A stretch of 38,255 nucleotides of DNA from Oxalobacteraceae bacterium UBA6704. Lineage in GTDB: Bacteria > Pseudomonadota > Gammaproteobacteria > Burkholderiales > Burkholderiaceae_D. The stretch covers positions 1-38,255 of the forward strand of contig DKJA01000145.1 of NCBI GenBank assembly GCA_002454505.1, written 5' to 3'. Below are positions 1-8,153 of the stretch, piece after piece (the first letter of the stretch is position 1; each line of letters starts with the position of its first letter). The translations under genes and the position numbers were made by a program. The notes under the pieces were generated by a model. That model ran no database searches. It had not been told where the DNA came from and saw nothing but the letters and a program-made list of their open reading frames with translations.

Positions 1-59
1 TCCTCCTGCCAAACCGCCTTTCGCATGCGCACCCGCGCCGCAAAAACCATTCCCAATCA

Positions 60-103
60 CACATATTTTCTTCGTGCCTACTTTTTCTCCGGGTAAATAT
101 GTG
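60..103. promoter_or_regulatory. Inverted repeat in the AT-rich leader of the MoxR-type operon
   Basis: A perfect 9-base inverted repeat (CACATATTT at 60-68, AAATATGTG at 95-103) lies 40-85 bases before the first gene of the RDD-to-DUF58 operon. The surrounding 100 bases are strikingly AT-rich for this window, as expected for a promoter or operator. I could not fix a convincing -35/-10 pair, so a binding site is inferred from symmetry and position only. Confidence 0.35.
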
Positions 104-145
104 ATTAAATAAAAAATTATTAATTCGCCCATTTCCAGATACCAC

Positions 146-820
146 ATGCTCGACGGCCGCATTGCGCTGACCACGCCGGAAGGGGTGCGTTTATTGTTGA
201 CACCCGCCGGGCCCGCCATCCGCGGCTGGGCGTGGCTGATCGATACCGCCATCTGGGTGTCGGCCGTGTTCGCCTGCGCGCTGCTGCTCGGCGGGAGTAC
301 TCTCGGCGAGGGCATCCTGTTGCTGCTGATCTTCGTGGCATTCTGGGGCTACCCGGTGATCTGCGAAGTGTATTTTCGCGGCGCCACCATCGGCAAGCGC
401 ATCGTCGGCCTGGAGGTCGTGCGCGACAACGGCCTGCCCGTCGGCTGGCGCGAATCGGCGTTGCGCAACCTGCTGATGACGGCCGACTTCCTGCCTTTCT
501 TCTATGCCACCGGTCTGCTGTGCATGCTGTTCGACGGACGCTTTCGTCGCGTCGGCGACATCGCGGCCGGCACGCTGGTCGTGTACCGCGAACGCGAAGT
601 GAAACGCGCCGCAGTGGCGACGGACATCGCGCCCCTGCCCCTGCCATGGCCGCTGACGGTCGCCGAACAGCGGGCCGTGGCGGACCTGTTCGCCCGCGAG
701 CGGTCGCTGCCGCCGGAGCGCATGGTGGAGCTGGCGGAACTGGCCGAACCGCTGACGGGCCGCACCGGCGATGCGTCGCTGGAGCGGCTGCGCGGCATCG
801 CGGCGGGGCTGGCCCGATGA
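146..820 (+). CDS. RDD family membrane protein
   Basis: This 224-residue protein has the RDD layout: an N-terminal segment leading into a hydrophobic helix at about 27-50, a second at about 53-70, then GATIGKRIVGLEVV (about 79-92) and a third hydrophobic stretch at about 112-130, followed by a charged cytoplasmic tail. RDD proteins are small inner-membrane proteins. Some are linked to ion exchange, but their role in this setting is unknown. It is the first gene of a six-gene operon, and its stop codon overlaps the next start (ATGA at 817-820). The ATG at 146 has no strong ribosome-binding site; homology of the first residues to the family supports it. Family assignment is firm, function is not. 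Confidence 0.88.
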   Translation: MLDGRIALTTPEGVRLLLTPAGPAIRGWAWLIDTAIWVSAVFACALLLGGSTLGEGILLLLIFVAFWGYPVICEVYFRGATIGKRIVGLEVVRDNGLPVGWRESALRNLLMTADFLPFFYATGLLCMLFDGRFRRVGDIAAGTLVVYREREVKRAAVATDIAPLPLPWPLTVAEQRAVADLFARERSLPPERMVELAELAEPLTGRTGDASLERLRGIAAGLAR

Positions 821-1770
821 AGCAGGCGCAGTTCGAGGCGCAGCATGCGCCGCTGTGGGACCGCATCGCCACGGTCCTCGATGACAAGGGCGCGCAGGAC
901 GGCGAGCGCGCCGAACTGCCTGCGCTGTACCGCCGGCTGTGCCAGTGCCATGCATTGGCCGAGCAGCGCGGCTATTCGTCGGCGCTGGTCGCCTACCTGC
1001 GGCACCTCGTCACGCGCTGCCACCGGCTGTTGTATGGCACCGTGCCGGAGCGTCCCGCCACGCTGCTGACGTGGCTGCGGCACGACCTGCCGCGCGGCGT
1101 GCGCGCCGAATGGCGCCTGCTGCTGCTTGTGCTGCTGGCGTTCTGGGGCACCGCCGCCGTGATCGCGGCGATGGTCTGGTACGAGCCGACGCGCGCCTAC
1201 CTGTTCCTCACGCCGGCCAAGCTGGCCCAGATGCAGAACATGTACCAGCCGGGCGCGGTGCGCACGGGCCGCGGCAGCCAGGGCGACGTGATGATGTTCG
1301 GCTTCTACATCTGGAACAATGTGTCGATCGGCTTCCGCACGTTCGCCGGCGGCATCGCGGGCGGCGTGCCGGCGCTGGCCAGCCTGGTCTACAACGGCAT
1401 CAGCCTGGGCGTCGTGGCCACGTGGCTCAGCATGGATCCCGGCACGCGGTCGACGTTCTGGCCGTTCGTCATCACGCATGCCAGCGTGGAAGTCACCGGA
1501 CTGCTGCTGTCCGCGCTGGCCGGCATCCGGCTCGGACTGACGCTGATCCGGCCGGGCCGCATGACGCGGCGCCACGCGCTGCACGTCACCGCGCAGCAGG
1601 TCTATCCGCTGGTGGCCGGCGCCGCGCTGCTGACGGTGCTGGCCGCCTTCATCGAAGCTTTCTGGTCGGCCCACACGGGCATCCCGGCCGCCGTGCGGAT
1701 CGGCGTGGGTGCCGTCTGCTGGCTGCTGGTGCTGCTGTTCTTCGGCTTTGCCGGGCGGGACAAACGCTGA
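817..1770 (+). CDS. Stage II sporulation protein M (SpoIIM) family membrane protein
   Basis: The product has 317 residues: a soluble N-terminal part of about 95 residues and then five or so hydrophobic segments (about 100-125, 155-205, 215-250, 260-285, 290-312). Family hallmarks are visible: an NN-x-x-IGF stretch followed by GGIAGG and NGISLG, and a THASVEVTG segment that corresponds to the conserved H/E pair of SpoIIM. In sporulating Firmicutes SpoIIM acts with SpoIID and SpoIIP in septal peptidoglycan removal. In Gram-negative bacteria this family sits beside MoxR ATPases and has nothing to do with spores. The start is fixed by the ATGA overlap with the RDD gene, and the stop overlaps the following ATG by one base (TGATG). 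Confidence 0.88.
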   Translation: MKQAQFEAQHAPLWDRIATVLDDKGAQDGERAELPALYRRLCQCHALAEQRGYSSALVAYLRHLVTRCHRLLYGTVPERPATLLTWLRHDLPRGVRAEWRLLLLVLLAFWGTAAVIAAMVWYEPTRAYLFLTPAKLAQMQNMYQPGAVRTGRGSQGDVMMFGFYIWNNVSIGFRTFAGGIAGGVPALASLVYNGISLGVVATWLSMDPGTRSTFWPFVITHASVEVTGLLLSALAGIRLGLTLIRPGRMTRRHALHVTAQQVYPLVAGAALLTVLAAFIEAFWSAHTGIPAAVRIGVGAVCWLLVLLFFGFAGRDKR

Positions 1771-3317
1771 TGCAGATCGAACGCCTGCAGATCGACCTGC
1801 ATCCCCGCCCCCATGCGCAGGCGCTGGACCTGGGCCTGGCGCTGCTGCGCGCCCATGCGGGCGACGTGTATCGGGCATGGCTGGCGGTGTGGCTGCCGCT
1901 GACGGCGCTCGTGATGGCACTGTGCTGGCTGATGCCTGGCCTGGCGTGGCTGTGGATGCTGGCGCCCTGGTGGCTGCGGCCCGCGCTGGACCGGGTGCCC
2001 TTGTTCGTGCTGTCGCGCGCCGTGTTCGGCGAGCGCACCACCTGGCGTGAGGCGCTGCGGGCGTGGCCCGGCCAGCTGCGCGGCGGCATGTTCCGCATGC
2101 TCACGTGGTGGCGGCCGTTCATGGCGGGCCGCGGCCTGTACCAGCCGGTATGGCAGCTGGAGAGCCCGTCGCCCGAGCTGGCGGCGCGGCGCCGTGCGGT
2201 GCTCGGTCGTCACGGCACCGGGCAGGCGGCATGGCTGTTCGGCATGGCCTGCGCGACGCTGGAGCTGGTGCTGTTTCTCGGCCTGATCGTGCTGGCCGGC
2301 CTGTTCATGCCGTCGAATACGGACATGCACCCGCTGGAGCTGCTGTTCGGCCGCCACGACAAGGCGGCAATCGACCAGTTTTCCATCGTCGCGCTGGCGC
2401 TTGCCGGCGGCGTGATGGCGCCGGTCTACGTGGCCGGCTGCTTCACGCTGTACCTGATCCGCCGCGCCACGCTGGAAGCGTGGGACATCGAACTGATCCT
2501 GCGCCGGCTGCACGCACCTGCCGCCACCGGCACGCGCGCGCGGCGCGGCACGGCGTTGCTGGCGATTCCGCTGCTGGCGCTGGCGTTCGCCACGGCGCTG
2601 GTGCCGCAGCCGGTGCAGGCGGCAGACTGCACGCCGGCGTGGGAACGGACCAGGCCGCAGCGCGGCCCCGACCAGGATGCCGCCCAGGCCAGGCTGCGCG
2701 GCGAGATCGACCGCATCTATCGCGCGCCCGACCTGCGCGGCTACCGGTGCGAGGAACAGTGGACGCTGAAGGATCCTGTCGAGCGCAAGCAGCAGCAGCC
2801 GGAGTCCGAACTGGCTTATCTCGGCCTGCTGGCAATGGCGTTCAAGTGGCTGCTGATCGGCGGCGCCATCGCGCTTGTCGTGTGGCTGCTGTACCGCTAC
2901 CGCGACCGGTTCCCGGCGCTGCGGCGGACGGCGGCGCCGCAGCGGGCCACGGAAATCGGCGGCCTCGACATCCGCCCGGACAGCCTGCCGGACGACGTGC
3001 CGGCCGCCGTGCGCGCGCTGTGGGATGACGGGCAGCGGCGCGCCGCGCTGGCGCTGCTGTACCGCGCCACGCTGTCGCGCCTCGTCAGCGACGCCGGCCT
3101 GCACCTGTATCCCGGCGCCACCGAAGGCGACTGCCTGCGGCTGGCGCGCCAGGCCAATGCGGGCGGCCAGCTCGATGGCGGCCGGCTGCGCATCACGGAC
3201 GCCGTCACGGCGTTGTGGCTGCATGCCGCGTATGGCGACCGCTGGCCGGCCGACGAGCCGGTGCACGGATTGTGCGCCGACTGGGCGCGCAGCTTCACCG
3301 GCAAGGTGGCGGCATGA
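1770..3317 (+). CDS. DUF4129 domain-containing membrane protein
   Basis: The product has 515 residues. Hydrophobic segments fall at about 34-60, 165-187, 208-232, 262-280 and 358-377. The last precedes a cytoplasmic domain that matches DUF4129, with the typical RALWDDGQRRAALALLYRA helix near 415-433 and a C-terminal W-rich region. Two conserved cysteines (near 287 and 327) lie in the segment between the last two membrane helices and could form a disulfide if that part is periplasmic. DUF4129 is nearly always encoded beside MoxR and DUF58; its molecular role is not known. The start at 1770 shares one base with the SpoIIM stop and the end overlaps DUF4350 by ATGA, so translation is probably coupled through both junctions. 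Confidence 0.82.
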   Translation: MQIERLQIDLHPRPHAQALDLGLALLRAHAGDVYRAWLAVWLPLTALVMALCWLMPGLAWLWMLAPWWLRPALDRVPLFVLSRAVFGERTTWREALRAWPGQLRGGMFRMLTWWRPFMAGRGLYQPVWQLESPSPELAARRRAVLGRHGTGQAAWLFGMACATLELVLFLGLIVLAGLFMPSNTDMHPLELLFGRHDKAAIDQFSIVALALAGGVMAPVYVAGCFTLYLIRRATLEAWDIELILRRLHAPAATGTRARRGTALLAIPLLALAFATALVPQPVQAADCTPAWERTRPQRGPDQDAAQARLRGEIDRIYRAPDLRGYRCEEQWTLKDPVERKQQQPESELAYLGLLAMAFKWLLIGGAIALVVWLLYRYRDRFPALRRTAAPQRATEIGGLDIRPDSLPDDVPAAVRALWDDGQRRAALALLYRATLSRLVSDAGLHLYPGATEGDCLRLARQANAGGQLDGGRLRITDAVTALWLHAAYGDRWPADEPVHGLCADWARSFTGKVAA

Positions 3318-4495
3318 AGTGGCGCGTGCTGGTACTGGCAGCGGCCATCGCCGTCGTCGCGGGCTGCCTGTGGCTGTGGGATCAGGTGATGACGGAACGC
3401 CTGGTGGCCGTGCCGTACAAGGCCCAGGCGGCGATTGACAACCCGCTGCTGGCCGGGACGCGGCTGCTGACGGCCCATGGTCACGCGGTGCGCGTGGAGA
3501 AAATGCTGGAGCCGGGCATGCTGGCCGCCCTGCCGCGCGGCACGCTGCTGCTGACGGGGGGCGCGGTCGATGCGGCCCAGGCGGCGCCGCTGCTGGCCTG
3601 GGCCCGGCGCGGCAATACGCTGGTGGTGCGGCCGGGCTGGATCGGCCGCGCCGGCGGCCAGACGCGCGCCGCGGCCGATACCGATGCGATCGGCTCGCGC
3701 TACGGCGTGGCGCTGTCCAGCCGCACGCGGCAGGACGATACGTGCCGCGCCCTGCGCCGCCCCAAGCCGGCGCCGGACGACGACGCGCACCTGGTCTGCG
3801 TGACGCCGCCCGACTACGACTATCCGCTGGAACTGTCCCGCGGGCTGGAAGTGCTGCAGCCGGAAGACGACGCCAATCCGCTGTGGGGCGACGAGTATGG
3901 CCTCGGCGTGCTGGTGTTTGCCGAGGGCCGCGGCCACGTGGTGGTGGTGGCGCAGGATTACTTCAGCGACGAAGCGCTGGGCCACTTCGACCACGGCGAG
4001 CTGCTGCTCGTGCTGGCCGGCCTGGCCGGACCGCGCACGCCGGTACTGGCCGTGAACGCCACGCAGTCGCTGACGTGGATGCAGCTGCTGTGGCAGCGCT
4101 TCTGGCCGGCGCTGTGCGCGGCCGCCGTGGCGCTGGCGCTGTGGGCCTGGGCCGCGTCGCGGCGCTTCGGCCCCGCCATTCCCGCGCCGGCCGGCGAACG
4201 CCGCGCGCTGCTCGAACACATCGATGCGTCCGGTCGCTGGCTGTGGCAGGTGCCGGGCGGGCGCGACGTGCTGCTGGCGGCCGTGCGCCGCACCGTGATG
4301 GCGCGGCTGCAGCGGCGCGCGCCCGAACTGCTGACGCTCGATGCCGCCACGCGCGTGCGCCGGCTGGCCGAACTGGCCGGCCTGTCCGCGGACGACGTTG
4401 ACAGTGCCCTCCATGCTCCGCCGGCGCAGCGCGCCGCCGACTTCACCCACCAGATCTCCACCCTGCAACGATTGCGAGCCCACCATGAACGATAG
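3314..4495 (+). CDS. DUF4350 domain-containing protein
   Basis: This 393-residue protein has an N-terminal membrane segment (about 5-22, an uncleaved anchor or signal), then a DUF4350 region that begins with the family's NPLLAGTRLLTAHGH stretch (about 43-57) and runs through an alpha/beta, GATase-like fold. A second membrane helix sits at about 260-280, followed by a basic cytoplasmic tail. DUF4350 proteins are partners of MoxR/DUF58/DUF4129 operons with no assigned reaction. The gene starts inside the DUF4129 stop (ATGA, 3314-3317) and its last 11 bases overlap the MoxR start. The family is clear from both sequence and neighbours; the biochemical role is unknown. Confidence 0.82.
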   Translation: MKWRVLVLAAAIAVVAGCLWLWDQVMTERLVAVPYKAQAAIDNPLLAGTRLLTAHGHAVRVEKMLEPGMLAALPRGTLLLTGGAVDAAQAAPLLAWARRGNTLVVRPGWIGRAGGQTRAAADTDAIGSRYGVALSSRTRQDDTCRALRRPKPAPDDDAHLVCVTPPDYDYPLELSRGLEVLQPEDDANPLWGDEYGLGVLVFAEGRGHVVVVAQDYFSDEALGHFDHGELLLVLAGLAGPRTPVLAVNATQSLTWMQLLWQRFWPALCAAAVALALWAWAASRRFGPAIPAPAGERRALLEHIDASGRWLWQVPGGRDVLLAAVRRTVMARLQRRAPELLTLDAATRVRRLAELAGLSADDVDSALHAPPAQRAADFTHQISTLQRLRAHHER

Positions 4496-5489
4496 CCTGC
4501 CTGCCGACACCCCAACCGCCGTGCCGACCGACCGCCTGGCCCAGGCCACCGGCATCGTGCAGCGCCTGCGCGAGCAGATCCGGCGCGCCATCATCGGCCA
4601 GGAAACCGTCGTCGACCAGGTGCTGGCGTGCTTCCTGGCCGGCGGCCACGTGCTGCTCGAAGGCGTGCCGGGCCTCGGCAAGACGCTGCTCGTCAAGGCG
4701 CTGGCGCGCACCTTCTCGGGCGACTTCGCGCGCATCCAGTTCACGCCCGACCTGATGCCGGCCGACGTGATGGGCCACGCCGTGTTCGACCTGAAGAACC
4801 AGGGCTTCACGGTGCGCAAGGGACCCGTGTTCACCCACCTGCTGCTGGCCGACGAGATCAACCGCGCACCGGCCAAGACGCAGTCGGCGCTGCTCGAAGC
4901 GATGCAGGAGCGGCAGGTGACGATCGAGGGCGAGGCGCATCCGCTGGCGCAACCGTTCATGGTGCTGGCCACGCAGAATCCGCTGGAAAGCGAAGGCACG
5001 TATCCGCTGCCGGAAGCGCAGCTGGACCGCTTCCTCGTCAAGATCCGCATCGGCTACCCGACGCTGGAAGAAGAAACCGAGATGCTGCTGGCGGTGACCC
5101 GCGAGCGTGTCGGCGACGGGCTCGATGTCGGCGCCGTGCAGGCGCTGCTCCGGCCGGAAACGGTGCTGGCGCTGCAGCAGATGGTGGCGCGCGTGCGCGT
5201 CGATGCGGCGGTGGCCGATTACGCGGTGCGCATCGTGCGCGCCACGCGCGAGTGGCCCGGCATTGCCGTCGGCGCCGGCCCGCGCGGCAGCATCGCGCTG
5301 GTGCGGCTGGCGCGGGCGCTGGCCGTGATGGCGGGCCGCGACTACGCGCTGCCGGACGATATCAAGGCCGCCGCGCTGCCCGTGCTGCGGCACCGCGTGG
5401 CGCTGGCGCCGGAAAGCGAACTGGATGGGCTGGACAGCGACGCGGTGCTGGCCGGGCTGGTGGACGCCACGGCGGCGCCGCGCGGCTGA
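4485..5489 (+). CDS. MoxR family AAA+ ATPase
   Basis: The protein has 334 residues, the usual MoxR length. Walker A is GVPGLGKT at 60-67 and Walker B is LLLADE at 119-124, followed by INRAPAKTQSALLEAMQE, the signature of MoxR-type AAA+ ATPases. The ATQNPLESEGTYPLPEAQ segment is the sensor-1 and arginine-finger region, and a winged lid domain occupies the last 100 residues. MoxR ATPases are chaperones that act on VWA-domain partners, here presumably the DUF58 product encoded immediately downstream. The start at 4485 overlaps the upstream gene by 11 bases; no earlier in-frame start fits the family. The stop overlaps the DUF58 start (TGATG). Confidence 0.94.
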   Translation: MNDSLPADTPTAVPTDRLAQATGIVQRLREQIRRAIIGQETVVDQVLACFLAGGHVLLEGVPGLGKTLLVKALARTFSGDFARIQFTPDLMPADVMGHAVFDLKNQGFTVRKGPVFTHLLLADEINRAPAKTQSALLEAMQERQVTIEGEAHPLAQPFMVLATQNPLESEGTYPLPEAQLDRFLVKIRIGYPTLEEETEMLLAVTRERVGDGLDVGAVQALLRPETVLALQQMVARVRVDAAVADYAVRIVRATREWPGIAVGAGPRGSIALVRLARALAVMAGRDYALPDDIKAAALPVLRHRVALAPESELDGLDSDAVLAGLVDATAAPRG

Positions 5490-6793
5490 TGGCACCGTCG
5501 CGCCGCCTGCTCGCGGCCGTCGCCGCGCTGGCCGTGCCGGGCGCGGCGGCCGGCTGGTGGCCGGCGTTCCAGCCGGCCTGGTGGACCGCCTGCGGCGCCG
5601 TGCTGGCCGTGGCCGCCGCCGATGCGTGGCTGGCCTGGCGCCGCCCGGCCCCGCATGTCGAGCGGCAGGTGGCCGGCGTGCTGCCGGCCGGCGTGTGGCA
5701 GACGGTGAGCGTCAGGCTGAGCCATGCCGGTACTGCACCGCTGCAGGTCGAGCTGTTCGACGATCACCCGCCGGCATGGGAAGTGACAGGCCTGCCGCAT
5801 ACGGCGCGCGTGGCGGCGGGCGAATGGCTGTCGGTGGCCTACCGCGTGCGGCCCGGCCGGCGCGGCGGCGCGGCATTCGGCCAGCCGTGGCTGCGCATCG
5901 CCAGTCCGCTGGGCCTGTGGCGCCGCACGTTGCGCGCCGGGCCGGAGACGGCGGTGCGCGTGTTCCCCGATTTTTCCGCCATCCTCGGCCAGGCGCTGCG
6001 CGCCACTGACCGGCGCGCGCAGACCAGCGGCACCCTGCTGAAACGCCAGCGCGGCGAAGGCACCGACTTCCGCCAGCTGCGCGAATACCGCGTCGGCGAC
6101 AGCCTGCGTTCGGTGGACTGGAAGGCGACGGCGCGGCACCGCAAGGTCATCAGCCGCGAATACCAGGTCGAGCGCGACCAGCAGATCGTCTTCCTGCTCG
6201 ATACGGGCCGGCGCATGCTGGCCCGCGACGACGGCAGCAACCACTTCGACCACGCGCTGCATGCGCTGCTGACGCTGGCCTTCGTCGCCGGCAAGCAGGG
6301 CGACGCGGTGGGCGCGATGACGTTCGGCTCGGACACCCGCTGGCTGGCGCCCGTCAAGGGCCGTGCGGGCCTGGACCGCTTGCTGGCCGGCCTGTACGAC
6401 GTGCATCCGGACGAGACGGCGCCCGACTACCTGCGCGCCGCCCAGGACCTGCTGCACCGGCTGCCGAAGCGCTCCTTCGTCGTGCTGGTCACGAACGTGC
6501 GCGACGAGGACGACACGGCGCTGCGCGCGGCCTGCGACCTGCTGGCGGAAAGACATATGGTGATGTGCGCCAGCCTGCGCGAGCGGGCGCTGGATGCCGC
6601 CGCGGCGGCACCGGTGGACACGTTCCCGGCCGCGCTGCGGCTGGCCGCGGCCGAACATTATCTGCAGCAGCGCGCCACGGCGATCCGGCGGCTGGGCCTG
6701 CGCCACGAGCGGCTGGTGGACGTGACGCCGGAGAAGCTCGGCGTCGCGCTGCTGAACCGCTACCTGGAAATCAAGGAGAGCGGCGCGCTGTAA
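5489..6793 (+). CDS. DUF58 domain-containing protein (MoxR partner)
   Basis: This 434-residue protein has two hydrophobic helices at the N-terminus (about 6-25 and 28-50), a beta-rich stretch, then the DUF58 core: EGTDFRQLREYRVGDSLRSV followed by DWKATARH near 190-218, and a VWA-like region starting with VFLLDTGRRM near 235. DUF58 proteins are the membrane-anchored VWA-like clients of MoxR ATPases. The DTGRR motif only partly keeps the metal-ion-dependent adhesion site pattern (DxSxS is not intact). It is the last gene of the operon, with a start that overlaps the MoxR stop by one base. A 7-bp hairpin follows the stop. Confidence 0.88.
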   Translation: MAPSRRLLAAVAALAVPGAAAGWWPAFQPAWWTACGAVLAVAAADAWLAWRRPAPHVERQVAGVLPAGVWQTVSVRLSHAGTAPLQVELFDDHPPAWEVTGLPHTARVAAGEWLSVAYRVRPGRRGGAAFGQPWLRIASPLGLWRRTLRAGPETAVRVFPDFSAILGQALRATDRRAQTSGTLLKRQRGEGTDFRQLREYRVGDSLRSVDWKATARHRKVISREYQVERDQQIVFLLDTGRRMLARDDGSNHFDHALHALLTLAFVAGKQGDAVGAMTFGSDTRWLAPVKGRAGLDRLLAGLYDVHPDETAPDYLRAAQDLLHRLPKRSFVVLVTNVRDEDDTALRAACDLLAERHMVMCASLRERALDAAAAAPVDTFPAALRLAAAEHYLQQRATAIRRLGLRHERLVDVTPEKLGVALLNRYLEIKESGAL

Positions 6794-6801
6794 GCCCGCC
6801 G

Positions 6802-6819
6802 GGCGGTTGCTAAACCGCC
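6802..6819. terminator. Hairpin between convergent DUF58 and DUF805 genes
   Basis: A perfect 7-bp stem (GGCGGTT / AACCGCC) with a four-base loop lies just after the DUF58 stop and spans the last codons of the convergent DUF805 gene. There is no T-tract on either strand, so it is at best a weak or Rho-assisted stop. Its position between converging genes is the main support. Confidence 0.35.
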
Positions 6820-7343
6820 TGCTCCATGTCGGAGATGGCCCGTTCGGCGGCCGATTTCTGCGGTGCCAGCGCGATGGCCAGCACGCCGGCGATGAAGGCG
6901 GCCGGCAGCAGCGCCGCCAGGAAGATCAGGCCGCGCGTGTTCGGGCCGGGCGGCGGACCGAAACGGTTGGCGCCCGTTGCGCCTGGCGCGAATACCAGCC
7001 ACAGGCCGACGAGGAAATTCACCAGCGGGATGAAGGTGCCGAGCGCCAGCCAGCCGCTGCGGCCCATGTCGTGCAGCCGGCGGCGGGCGACGATGAAACC
7101 GATCGCCAGCACGCCAGCCACCTGCACCACCTGTATCGCCAGCACTGCCAGCGGCTGGCTGCGCAGCAGCACCGCGACCAGCGCCAGCGCCACGATGAAC
7201 AGCATGCCCAGCCCAAACAGATAAGCCATGTAACGCACCCGCCCGATCCGGCCATTCAGCTGGAACATCGACGGCGTATAGCTTGCCGCCTCGTCCGGTG
7301 CGCCGGACAGGATCGCGTCCGGCGGGCTGTAGGGGTTGTTCAT
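6810..7343 (-). CDS. DUF805 domain-containing membrane protein (copy A)
   Basis: The product has 177 residues. After a short soluble lead starting MNNPYSPP comes the DUF805 core: the F-x-x-NGRIGRVRYM entry motif near 33-43, a membrane helix, another helix, the RRRLHDMGRSGWLAL motif near 91-105, a third helix, and the GPPPGPNTRG turn before the last helix. DUF805 proteins are small inner-membrane proteins of unknown function. The ATG at 7343 is chosen because GGAG sits five bases before it. It is a tandem paralogue of the next gene on the same strand. Copy A ends in a plain charged tail, unlike copy B. Confidence 0.88.
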   Translation of the reverse strand: MNNPYSPPDAILSGAPDEAASYTPSMFQLNGRIGRVRYMAYLFGLGMLFIVALALVAVLLRSQPLAVLAIQVVQVAGVLAIGFIVARRRLHDMGRSGWLALGTFIPLVNFLVGLWLVFAPGATGANRFGPPPGPNTRGLIFLAALLPAAFIAGVLAIALAPQKSAAERAISDMEQAV

Positions 7344-7376
7344 GGCTTCTCCGTGCAATCGCTGAAGGCAGCGATT

Positions 7377-7913
7377 CTACAGGCTCTGCTGGTCTGCCTG
7401 CTGTGCGCGCTGGACGTAGTTCTGGTAAGCGGGCATCGAGACAGCGGCAATCACGCCCAGGATGGCGATCACGGGCAGCACCAGGGCCGCAACCTTGATC
7501 CCGGTCGTGTTCGGGCCCGGCGGCGGACCGTATTCGTTGGCATCCGGCTTGCCGGGCGTGAAGACGATCCACAGCGCGACGAACAGGTTGACGAGCGGGA
7601 TCAGCAGGCCGATGGTCGGCCAGCCCGAGTGGCCCAGGTCGTGCAGGCGGCGCCGGCCGACGATGACCGTCACGGCCAGGCTGCCGATCACGTACAGGAC
7701 CTGCACGGCGATCAGCGCGGCGGGGCTGCCGCCGGTCAGGAATGTCAGCGCCACCAGCACCGCCCCCAGCAACAGGCCCAGGCCGACGCTGTAGGCCAGA
7801 TAGCGCAGCCGGCCGATGCGGCCATTCATTTGCAGCATCTTCGGTTCGTAGGTGGCGGCGCCGGACACGGTGTCGGTAAAGGCCGCGTCGGACGCGCTGT
7901 AGGGATTGCTCAC
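7377..7913 (-). CDS. DUF805 domain-containing membrane protein with pilin-helix-like tail (copy B)
   Basis: The product has 178 residues starting at a GTG; AAGGAAG four bases upstream decides this start, and the SNPYS beginning matches copy A. The core is DUF805: NGRIGRLRYLAY, then RRRLHDLGHSGWPTI and GPPPGPNTTG. The last helix and tail are odd: from about 148 to 171 the sequence reads like the N-terminal helix of a type IV pilin, ending PAYQNYVQRAQ (161-171). The prepilin peptidase site (G/FTLIE) is absent and the protein stops seven residues later. It lies upstream of copy A on the minus strand with 33 bases between the coding regions, so the two are probably co-transcribed. Function unknown. 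Confidence 0.87.
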   Translation of the reverse strand: MSNPYSASDAAFTDTVSGAATYEPKMLQMNGRIGRLRYLAYSVGLGLLLGAVLVALTFLTGGSPAALIAVQVLYVIGSLAVTVIVGRRRLHDLGHSGWPTIGLLIPLVNLFVALWIVFTPGKPDANEYGPPPGPNTTGIKVAALVLPVIAILGVIAAVSMPAYQNYVQRAQQADQQSL

Positions 7914-7971
7914 GTTTCTTCCTTTGTAAAAAGTTACCAAAAAGAAAAATCATAGGCGGTCGTTCGTGCAA

Positions 7972-8028
7972 ATGCAAAATGTTTCGCATGACAACGGTGC
8001 CGGTGTTGCACTATTTTTGTTTTTGCAT
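7972..8028. repeat. Clustered ATGCA-type inverted repeats in a divergent promoter region
   Basis: The 240-base AT-rich gap between the divergent DUF805 and GGDEF-EAL genes carries ATGCAAAA at 7972-7979 and its exact inverse TTTTGCAT at 8021-8028, with more TGCA-centred words at about 8114-8130. The spacing fits one or two operator sites, but the AT-rich context raises the chance of coincidence. I could not define a reliable -35/-10 pair on either strand. Confidence 0.3.
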
Positions 8029-8153
8029 ATTTTAGAAGCAACTTGCAAGACGATATCGAAATTTGATGACTTTTTAGGCAGGATACGCTACACTATTTCA
8101 TTAGAGAAACAGGTAATGCATTTAATGCAAATTCCTGCCCCCGAGGCCGTATC

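Noticed and set aside
5342..6706. Long open frame on the minus strand opposite the DUF58 gene
   Set aside because: It is a GC-rich shadow of the real gene, rich in Arg, Gln and His with no recognisable domain. The plus-strand frame has family motifs and operon overlaps.
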